A DNA stretch of 7,069 bases from Planctomycetota bacterium (GTDB lineage Bacteria; Planctomycetota; Planctomycetia; Pirellulales; UBA1268): NCBI GenBank assembly GCA_027622795.1, contig JAQBZA010000175.1:1-7069 (forward strand), given 5' to 3'. Made by a program: the position numbers and the translations under genes. Positions 1-6,477 of the stretch are shown here, piece after piece; the stretch's first letter is position 1; each line of letters begins with the position of its first letter. Under the pieces are notes generated by a model. The model made no database searches, was not told where the DNA came from, and saw only the letters and a program-made list of their open reading frames with translations.

Positions 1-170
1 GCTGTCCCTGCCACAACAGCGCCTTCACGCTCGACGGCGGCATCGTGCATCCGAGCCCCAGCCCCCGCCCGATGGATGCCCTCGAATGCCGTATCGGCAA
101 AAACGGTGAGATCGAGGTGAAGTTTGAGAAGTTCCGGGCCGGCATCGCCGACAAGGTGGCCAACGCATGA
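1..170 (+). CDS. Rieske iron-sulfur protein, C-terminal end (5' truncated)
   Basis: The reading frame with codons starting at position 3 is open from the window edge to the TGA at 168-170 and gives 55 residues. It begins with Cys-Pro-Cys-His-Asn-Ser, the second cluster-binding box of Rieske proteins. By family knowledge, the second Cys and the His bind the 2Fe-2S cluster, and the first Cys forms a disulfide with box 1. Box 1 (CTHLGC type) and the membrane anchor lie upstream, outside the window. The tail contains a Pro-rich loop (PSPSPRP, the Pro-loop region near the cluster), then a beta-strand-like DALECRIGKNGEIEVKF and a short C-terminal extension. The usual Gly after CPCH is Asn here. The stop overlaps the cytochrome b start by 4 nt (ATGA), as expected for a Rieske/cytochrome b operon. 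It would accept electrons from quinol at the Qo site and pass them to cytochrome c on the periplasmic side. The full length cannot be judged. Confidence 0.9.
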   Translation, partial: CPCHNSAFTLDGGIVHPSPSPRPMDALECRIGKNGEIEVKFEKFRAGIADKVANA

Positions 171-2230
171 GCACGCAGTCCAAACCGGCCGGGAAGACCG
201 CAGCCAAGCCAGGCCTGCTCGGCCAGCTGGCCGATTTTCTCGATGACCGCACCGGGTATCGCGCGGTGGTGCATGAGGCGCTTTACGAACGGGTGCCGGG
301 CGGCGCCCGCTGGCGATACGTCTGGGGGAGCACGCTCGTCTTCGCCTTCATGACGCAGGTGATCACAGGGCTCTTTCTCTGGGCCAGCTATTCGGCCAGT
401 GCCCAGACAGCCTGGGAGAGCGTCTACTACATCCAGCATGAGATGACCGGCGGCTGGCTGCTCCGCGGTATCCATCACTTCATGGCCCAGGCGATGGTGG
501 TGCTGCTCGCGCTCCATCTGCTGCAGGTGGTGATCGACGGGGCTTATCGCGCGCCCCGTGAAGTGAATTTCTGGCTCGGGCTCGTCCTGATGATGCTGGT
601 GCTCGGCATGGCCCTCACCGGCTACCTGCTGCCATGGGATCAGAAGGGCTACTGGGCCACGATCGTGGCCACCAATCTCGCCGGCATCGTGCCGGTGGTG
701 GGCCCCTCCCTCCAGCAGCTCGTCATCGGCGGCAATGAATACGGCCATCACACGCTCACCCGGTTCTTCGCCATCCATGCCGGCTTCCTGCCGGGGGCAT
801 TGATCGTGATGCTCGTCGTGCATCTGGCGCTGTTTCGCAAGCATGGCCTCCATGCCAAGCAGCCGATCACCCGGCCCGACGCGATGTTTTGGCCCGATCA
901 GGTGCTCAAAGACGCCGTGGCGATGCTGGCGGTGATGGCTGTCGTGCTCGGCGTGATTCTGATGCCGGCGCTCAAGGCGATGCTCGCCGGCGAGCCGGTC
1001 GACCCGGGCCACCTGGGTGCCGAACTCGGCGCGCCGGCCGATCCGTCGCTGCCCTATGCCGCGGCCCGGCCGGAGTGGTATTTCCTGTTTCTCTTTCAGT
1101 TCCTGAAGGTCTTCGAGGGCTGGGGGGCGACGGGGGAGTTTCTCGGCGCGATCGTGGTGCCCGGGCTGATCATGGGCGTGATGTTTCTGATGCCGATTGT
1201 CGGCCGCTGGAACCTCGGTCATCGCTTCAATGTGGTCTTCACGCTCGCGATTCTCGCCGGAGCCGGCCTGCTCACGGCGCTGGCCCTCAACGAAGACTAT
1301 TACGCCCTCTGGGTCGACAAGGCTGCGCTGGCCGACGCGGAGAAGCTCTACGACGAAACCGGCGGCGACGAGGAAAAGCTCGCCGCGGCGGTCGGCAACG
1401 ATGCGGCCAAGGTGGCTGCCATCAAAAAGCAGTGGCACACACTCGAGAAGGTGCGTCACTCGCAGGCCTTCCTCGATGCCGCCCGGCAGGCAAAGCTCGA
1501 CGCCGCCCGCGCGATCGAGTTGGCCGGCCGGCCGGAGCGGATTCCGCCCGCGGGCATGCTGGAGTTGGTCCGCAGCGACCCGAAGACCCAGGGGCCGCTG
1601 CTCTTCGCCCAGCACTGCGGCAGCTGCCATGCCCATGTCGATCCCCAGGCTCCCGAGGCGGCGACCGTGTTTACCAAGGCGTCGGCCGCCAACCTCTTCG
1701 AGTTTGGGGCGGCGTCGTGGGCCCGCGGGCTGCTCGACCCGGATCAGGTGGGCGGCCCGGCCTACTTCGGCAATACGGCCCACAAAGAAGGCGACATGGT
1801 GTCGTATGTCACCGGTGACATGACCGATGCCGACACCTGGAGCCAGAACCAGATCGAGGCCGTGATCGCGGCGCTGGCCGCCGAGGCCGGTCGGCCCGAC
1901 CCGCAGGCGGCTGAAACACTCGTTGCCGAAGGGCGGAAGCTGATCGCCGATGGCGACCGCTGCGGCGGCTGCCACCGGTTTGGCGACAATGAAATGGATC
2001 TCGGCACAGCCCCCGACCTCACCGGCTGGGGATCTCGCGAGTGGCTTGTCGGCATCATCAACGATCCCAGCCATGAGCGGTTTTACGGCGACACCAATGA
2101 TCGGATGCCGAGCTTCGGCATGGCCAAGGAGGGCGCGGCGGCGATGCTCACGCCGCAGCAGGTGGGCCTGATCGCCGACTGGCTGCGGGAGACCTGGTAT
2201 CGACCGGCAACGCCGGTGGCGGCGCACTGA
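167..2230 (+). CDS. Cytochrome b (b6 + subunit IV type) fused to di-haem cytochrome c
   Basis: This 687-residue protein combines the membrane core and the electron-exit module of a quinol:cytochrome c oxidoreductase. Residues ~50-225 form a four-helix b6-like part. The b-haem ligands are H103/H117 on helix B and H204/H219 on helix D; the second pair is 15 apart, as in b6, not 14 as in mitochondrial cytochrome b. PWDQ lies at 156-159. Residues ~245-375 add three subunit IV-like helices with the Qo-site PEWY at 302-305. Seven helices would place the C-terminus on the periplasmic side. A charged, Ala/Lys/Glu-rich helical linker (~383-475) follows. Two class I cytochrome c domains come next, with CGSCH at 484-488 and CGGCH at 599-603; the likely sixth ligands are M544 and M647. 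The only cysteines are those four. The start ATG overlaps the Rieske stop. A weak GGTGG lies upstream at 155-159. It is qcrB/petB-like in function; I give no symbol because the fusion does not match one standard gene. Confidence 0.95.
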   Translation: MSTQSKPAGKTAAKPGLLGQLADFLDDRTGYRAVVHEALYERVPGGARWRYVWGSTLVFAFMTQVITGLFLWASYSASAQTAWESVYYIQHEMTGGWLLRGIHHFMAQAMVVLLALHLLQVVIDGAYRAPREVNFWLGLVLMMLVLGMALTGYLLPWDQKGYWATIVATNLAGIVPVVGPSLQQLVIGGNEYGHHTLTRFFAIHAGFLPGALIVMLVVHLALFRKHGLHAKQPITRPDAMFWPDQVLKDAVAMLAVMAVVLGVILMPALKAMLAGEPVDPGHLGAELGAPADPSLPYAAARPEWYFLFLFQFLKVFEGWGATGEFLGAIVVPGLIMGVMFLMPIVGRWNLGHRFNVVFTLAILAGAGLLTALALNEDYYALWVDKAALADAEKLYDETGGDEEKLAAAVGNDAAKVAAIKKQWHTLEKVRHSQAFLDAARQAKLDAARAIELAGRPERIPPAGMLELVRSDPKTQGPLLFAQHCGSCHAHVDPQAPEAATVFTKASAANLFEFGAASWARGLLDPDQVGGPAYFGNTAHKEGDMVSYVTGDMTDADTWSQNQIEAVIAALAAEAGRPDPQAAETLVAEGRKLIADGDRCGGCHRFGDNEMDLGTAPDLTGWGSREWLVGIINDPSHERFYGDTNDRMPSFGMAKEGAAAMLTPQQVGLIADWLRETWYRPATPVAAH
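2203..2217 (+). other. Small perfect hairpin before the dabA start
   Basis: ACCGGC, a 3-nt AAC loop and GCCGGT form a perfect 6-bp stem. It sits inside the last codons of the cytochrome b/c gene, 13 nt before the DabA GTG. Its 3' arm overlaps GGTGG (2215-2219), the only Shine-Dalgarno-like run near that start. Folding could therefore hide the ribosome site until ribosomes finishing the upstream gene melt it, which would favour translational coupling. There is no following T run, so it does not look like an intrinsic terminator. A chance stem in GC-rich coding sequence is the alternative. Confidence 0.35.
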
Positions 2231-5140
2231 GTGAGCAGATCTCATCGAGACGTGGTCCTCCGGTCGCCCGAGGCACACGGCGCGCGCGATGAGATCGCGG
2301 CAGTGATTGCCGCCACGGCTGCCCTCCTGCCCACGCAGGGGCCGATCGATGTCTTCGTCGCCCAAAACATTCTGCAAGGCTTCGAGGATCGCCCCTTCGA
2401 TCGGGCCCTCATCGAGGCATCCCATATCTTTGATACCGAGCCGTTTCTCCCGGAATCGACCTACCGCGAGGAGATGGCCCGCGGCCGCATCCATCGATCG
2501 GACCTCCAGGCGGTGCTGGATGCCGACCTCGGCAGCGATGGCAGCCTGCCATTGGCGGGAGGCCGCGTCACCCTCCGTGAGGTCTTCCTGGCGCTGCTCG
2601 AGCACCCTGTCCATCAGGAAGACGACGTTGCCGTGCGGTGGACGCTCACGGAGCGGGAGCCATTTCGGGGCGACGATGGCCAGGATCTGTGGCGGGCCTG
2701 CCTGGAGGCGGTGTCGCTTTTTCGTACATCGGTCATCCACACGCTGCCTCCTGCCCGTCCTCGCGACCTGATCATCGCAGTCGATCCGACGCTCGATACC
2801 GACGCCCTGGTACACCCTCTGCTGATCCGTTTCTGCGCCGCGTTTCTTGATCAGGGTGTGGCGGCCTGGCCGATGCCGGGCCGTGACCACGGGCTCTTCG
2901 AGGCGGTCGCCGGTCTTCACGCCTGGCCCGGGACGCCGACCGAGCCGTGGAGTGGGCGACTGCCCGCAGAACTTGCGCAGCTGCGGGGGCAGGATCCGCT
3001 CGCCGTGATTGCCGGTGCGGTCGACAGGCTTGGCGTGCCGCCTGCAGCGCGTGACGAAGCGGTCTCCCGCACGCTCCTGGCCCTCCGGGGCTGGGCCGGC
3101 ATGATCCATCAGCTGGAATTGCGGCCTGACCGGGCGCCAGTCTGCCGTGTGCCGGCTCGGCTCAGCGACTTCCTGGCGGTCCGAATGGTGATGGATCGCG
3201 CGGCCACGCAGTGGGCGGCTACTCAGCTGGGGCACGCGGGCGATCTTGCCGGCCTGTGGACAGAGCTGCGGGACCGGTATCCACCGCGTCGCGGTCCCGG
3301 CAGCGTGGCGCGGGCGTTTCTCCTCTGCCAGGTCGCCCGGCTGGTCGGGCTGACCGCCGCCCATATCCGTGCCCTCGATGAAAACGAACTCGTGCAGTTG
3401 GAGCGGGCGGTTCACGGATTTGATGCCGTGACACGCCGCCGACTCTTCCATCTGGCCTACGAGCGCCGCCAGCGGATCATCACGCTCGACGCGTTGGCTG
3501 CCCACGACGCCGCCTCGTGTCGGCCCGTAGCCGATCGGCCCGGAGTGCAAGCCGTGTTTTGCATGGACGATCGCTGCGAGTCTTTTCGGCGTCATCTGGA
3601 GGAGCAGGGGCCCACGGTCGAGACGATCGGGGCAGCCGGATTCTTCTTCGTGCCGATGTACTACCGCGGCATCGACGACTGGCATGCCACGCCGCTGTGC
3701 CCGATTGTCGTGCAGCCGCAGCACACCGTCAGCGAGGTGCCGGAAGCCACTGCCGTCGGGAGGCAGCATGTGCGGCGAACGCTGCGGCGGGCGATCGGCC
3801 ACATGGTTGGAGGCCTCGCCGCCGGAAGCCGTACCATGATCGCCGGTCGATTGCTCACCGCGATCGGTGGCGCAATCGCCGCGATCCCGTTGGTCGCGCG
3901 GGTTGTCTTTCCCCGGCTGACCGAGCGACTCGCCCAGGCGACTGTCGGCCTCGGTCGCCACCGTGTGGCCACGCGCCTGATCCTGGAGCGGCACGACGAC
4001 CATCGGCATGCCGACGGCACGCTGCACGGCTTCACGATCGAGGAGATGGCGGAGATGATCCGCCGCCTGTTGGAAGATGCCGGGCTGACGTCACGTTTCG
4101 CGAGGCTGGTCGTGCTGCTGGGGCACGGCTCGGTGAGCCTCAACAATCCCCATGAAAGTGCCTATGACTGCGGTGCCTGCGGGGGCGGCAAGGGGGGCGC
4201 CAACGCCCGCGCCTGTGCGTTGATGGCGAATGACCCGCGGGTGCGGCGGCTTCTCGCAGGCTCGGGGCTGGTCATCCCCGACGACACGGTGTTTCTCGGC
4301 GGGATGCACGACACCTGCTCCAACGCGGTCGTTTTGTATGACCTCGATCGCGTGCCAGAGAGTCACCGCGAGGAGACCTCCCGATTTACCGACGCCGCCG
4401 AGCAGGCCCGTGCGGCGGACGCACAGGAACGCTGCCGTCGGTTTGATTCCGTGCCGCTGGATGTCACTCCTGTCGAGGCCTTGCGCCGTGTCGAAGGGCG
4501 GGCAGCCGACCTGGCTCAGGTGCGGCCCGAACTGGGCCACGCGACCAACGCCATCTGCATCGTCGGTCGCCGATGGAGAACCCGCGGACTGTTTCTCGAT
4601 CGGCGGGCTTTTCTGGTGTCGTATGACCCCGACCACGACCCGGATGGTGCCATTCTCACACGATCGCTGGCAGCGGTGGCTCCGGTCAGCGCCGGGATCA
4701 ACCTCGCGTACACCCTCTCACGGATCGATCCGATCGGATACGGTTGCGGGACGAAACTTCCGCACAACATTACCGGGCTGATCGGTGTGATGGATGGCCA
4801 CGCCAGTGATCTGCGGACCGGTCTGCCCTGGCAGACGGTGGAGATTCACGAGCCGGTGCGGATGCTGTTGGTCGTCGAGGCGGCCCCGGAACTGATTCTG
4901 TCCGCCGCGGCCCGCATGCCGGCCGTCGAGCAATTGATCAAGAACCGCTGGGTGCATCTGGCCAGTTGGGTGGCCCCCGGGGGCGGTCTGCTGTGGTTTG
5001 ATGGTGAGCGGTTTGTGGCGTATCAGCCGGAATCATCGCGGATTGCGGTCGTCGATCGCTCGGTCGATTGGTTCGCTGGCCACCGCGGCCATCTGCCGCC
5101 GGCCCGCACGATGGCCGCGCTCACGGGAGTATCACGATGA
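2231..5140 (+). CDS. dabA: DabA: carbonic-anhydrase-like subunit of DAB inorganic carbon transporter (DUF2309/UPF0753)
   Basis: This 969-residue, largely soluble protein is the catalytic subunit of the DabAB complex, which hydrates CO2 to bicarbonate at the cytoplasmic face of the membrane. The beta-carbonic-anhydrase-like site is complete. C444 and D446 lie in the CMDDR motif (444-448), followed by a typical RRHLEE stretch. H632 lies in LLGHGS, and C647 in YDCGACGGGKGG. The H-to-C spacing of 15 matches the zinc ligands described for Halothiobacillus DabA2 (C351, D353, H524, C539). Other family-like stretches are the N-terminal IDVFVAQNILQGFED (~39-53), ETIGAAGFFFVPMYYRGID (~464-482) and a Gly-rich segment after C647. 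A hydrophobic stretch at ~541-560 may contact the membrane or DabB. The chosen start is a GTG placed directly after the preceding TGA; another in-frame GTG at 2252 (residue 8) is possible, and conservation seems to begin near residue 20. The stop overlaps the dabB start by 4 nt. The length is at the long end for the family, as far as I recall. Confidence 0.95.
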   Translation: MSRSHRDVVLRSPEAHGARDEIAAVIAATAALLPTQGPIDVFVAQNILQGFEDRPFDRALIEASHIFDTEPFLPESTYREEMARGRIHRSDLQAVLDADLGSDGSLPLAGGRVTLREVFLALLEHPVHQEDDVAVRWTLTEREPFRGDDGQDLWRACLEAVSLFRTSVIHTLPPARPRDLIIAVDPTLDTDALVHPLLIRFCAAFLDQGVAAWPMPGRDHGLFEAVAGLHAWPGTPTEPWSGRLPAELAQLRGQDPLAVIAGAVDRLGVPPAARDEAVSRTLLALRGWAGMIHQLELRPDRAPVCRVPARLSDFLAVRMVMDRAATQWAATQLGHAGDLAGLWTELRDRYPPRRGPGSVARAFLLCQVARLVGLTAAHIRALDENELVQLERAVHGFDAVTRRRLFHLAYERRQRIITLDALAAHDAASCRPVADRPGVQAVFCMDDRCESFRRHLEEQGPTVETIGAAGFFFVPMYYRGIDDWHATPLCPIVVQPQHTVSEVPEATAVGRQHVRRTLRRAIGHMVGGLAAGSRTMIAGRLLTAIGGAIAAIPLVARVVFPRLTERLAQATVGLGRHRVATRLILERHDDHRHADGTLHGFTIEEMAEMIRRLLEDAGLTSRFARLVVLLGHGSVSLNNPHESAYDCGACGGGKGGANARACALMANDPRVRRLLAGSGLVIPDDTVFLGGMHDTCSNAVVLYDLDRVPESHREETSRFTDAAEQARAADAQERCRRFDSVPLDVTPVEALRRVEGRAADLAQVRPELGHATNAICIVGRRWRTRGLFLDRRAFLVSYDPDHDPDGAILTRSLAAVAPVSAGINLAYTLSRIDPIGYGCGTKLPHNITGLIGVMDGHASDLRTGLPWQTVEIHEPVRMLLVVEAAPELILSAAARMPAVEQLIKNRWVHLASWVAPGGGLLWFDGERFVAYQPESSRIAVVDRSVDWFAGHRGHLPPARTMAALTGVSR
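5125..5129 (+). promoter_or_regulatory. Shine-Dalgarno site deciding the dabB start
   Basis: GGGAG lies 7 nt upstream of the ATG at 5137, inside the last codons of dabA. This spacing is ideal and supports 5137 over the in-frame upstream ATG at 5068. A 5068 start would add 23 mostly Pro/Arg/Gly residues that overlap dabA and do not resemble a membrane-protein N-terminus. Confidence 0.75.
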
Positions 5141-6477
5141 ATCCTGTGGCGATCCATGATCTGGTGGCCCTCCTGGTCGTGGCCCAGTTGGCTGCTCCGG
5201 CGGTGGCGCTTGCTGCCATCGGAATTCCTTCGGTCCTTGGTCGGCCCCTGCGGGAGCAGACCACGACCCGGCTGGTGGGGGCGAGCTTTGCCGTTGCTTT
5301 CGTCGCCTCACTGGTGATGTTTGCCGTGCTCGTCGGGCGGGGATTCAAGCCAGAGATCGTTCACCTCGGCACCTGGTTTGCGGTGGGGCACCATGCGGCC
5401 ACGATCGATCTCGTGGCCGACGGACTCTCCGTGCCGTACGTCTGCTTCTCCACCGGTCTCTGCCTGCTGGTCAACGCCTTTGCCCGGAAATACCTCCATC
5501 GGGAGCCCGGCTTCACCCGGTTCTTCGTGCTCCTCGTCCTCTTCGGACTCGGCATGAACCTCATGGTGCTGGCCGGCAGCATCGACGTGCTCTTCGCCGG
5601 ATGGGAGTTCATCGGGATTTCTTCGATGCTTCTCATCGGCTTCTTCCATGAACGGGCCAATGCGGTCCAGGCGGCCGTGCGGGCCTTCATCACCTACCGG
5701 ATCTGCGATGCCGGAATCCTCGCCGCCGGCGTCGTCATCCATGCGGCGGTCGGCTCTGGCGACTTCGATAAACTGTTCCACGGAGCCTGGCCGCACGCGG
5801 TCTGTCTTGTCTCGCCCTCGACGGCGGCATTCATCGCCTTGCTGCTGGTCTTTGCGGCTCTCGGCAAGTCGGCACAGGTGCCGTTTTCGGGATGGCTGCC
5901 TCGCGCCATGGAGGGACCGACGCCGTCGAGCGCGATCTTCTACGGAGCGCTCTCGATCCACGCCGGTGCCTACGTTTTGCTTCGTTGTGAACCGCTGCTC
6001 GATGCCGCCCCTGCTGTCGGCTGGGTGCTCGTGTTGATCGGTGGCGGGACGGCGTTGCACGCCAATATCGTCGGTCGGGTGCAGACCGACTTGAAGAGCA
6101 TGCTGGCGTATGGCTCGATGATGCAGGCCGGGCTGATCTTCGTGGAGATCGGGCTGGGGTGGCGGGTGATCCCACTGATCCATGTCGTGAGCCACGCTAT
6201 TCTGCGGAGCCTGCAGATCCTGCGATCGCCCTCGGCCCTTCATGACCGCCATGCGCTGGCTGCCGCGCTGGGCGGGCAGCCGGGGGCCGGTCGGTCGGCG
6301 GTATCCCTTCTGCCGCACCCCTGGCAGGTCGCCCTCTATCGCGTTGCCCTCGAACGTGGCTACGAGGAAATGGCGGTGATGCGGCTGGTGGTTGAACCCT
6401 TTCGATGGTTGATTACTCGGATCGATGCCGCTGAGCGGGCCTGGATTGATTGGCTCGGGGAGCGACACAGACCATGA
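5137..6477 (+). CDS. dabB: DabB: NuoL/MrpA-like membrane subunit of DAB inorganic carbon transporter
   Basis: With the ATG at 5137 the protein has 446 residues and roughly 11 hydrophobic helices. It belongs to the proton-antiporter subunit family of complex I and Mrp (NuoL/ND5-like). It should anchor DabA and let a cation gradient drive one-way CO2 hydration. Family landmarks are a VADGLSVPYV segment (~93-102), the channel glutamate E157 in WEFIGISSMLLIGFF, K244 in GKSAQVPFSGWLPRAMEGPTP (family Lys of the broken helix 7), and K320 in TDLKSMLAYGSMMQAG. Then comes SHAILRSLQILRSPSALHD (352-370), where R357 occupies the place of a Lys in NuoL. Y269 replaces the NuoL helix-8 His, while H275 sits one turn or so later. 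NuoL helices 12-14 are missing; instead a polar tail (~391-446) resembles the NuoL C-terminal region (LYRVALERGYEEM, VVEPFRWLITRIDAAERAWID). Both ends overlap neighbours by 4 nt (ATGA), so it is probably translated together with DabA. Confidence 0.92.
   Translation: MNPVAIHDLVALLVVAQLAAPAVALAAIGIPSVLGRPLREQTTTRLVGASFAVAFVASLVMFAVLVGRGFKPEIVHLGTWFAVGHHAATIDLVADGLSVPYVCFSTGLCLLVNAFARKYLHREPGFTRFFVLLVLFGLGMNLMVLAGSIDVLFAGWEFIGISSMLLIGFFHERANAVQAAVRAFITYRICDAGILAAGVVIHAAVGSGDFDKLFHGAWPHAVCLVSPSTAAFIALLLVFAALGKSAQVPFSGWLPRAMEGPTPSSAIFYGALSIHAGAYVLLRCEPLLDAAPAVGWVLVLIGGGTALHANIVGRVQTDLKSMLAYGSMMQAGLIFVEIGLGWRVIPLIHVVSHAILRSLQILRSPSALHDRHALAAALGGQPGAGRSAVSLLPHPWQVALYRVALERGYEEMAVMRLVVEPFRWLITRIDAAERAWIDWLGERHRP
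6457..6462 (+). promoter_or_regulatory. Shine-Dalgarno-like site for the NuoM-like gene
   Basis: GGGGAG lies 11 nt before the ATG at 6474, inside the end of dabB. The spacing is slightly long but usable. Together with the ATGA overlap it supports a start at 6474. Confidence 0.5.

Noticed and set aside
1522..1533. GGCCGGCCGGCC palindrome
   Set aside because: It encodes part of the linker (Leu-Ala-Gly-Arg-Pro), and such runs are expected at this GC content. Nothing nearby suggests a binding site.
889..1818. A 309-codon + strand frame inside the cytochrome b/c gene
   Set aside because: It is Arg/Gly/Ala-rich, low in hydrophobic order, and shifted relative to a frame that carries all haem motifs. 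It is a GC-driven shadow.
5068..5136. Upstream in-frame ATG extending dabB by 23 residues
   Set aside because: The extension is polar and Pro/Arg/Gly-rich, overlaps dabA by 73 nt, and lacks the well-spaced GGGAG seen before 5137.
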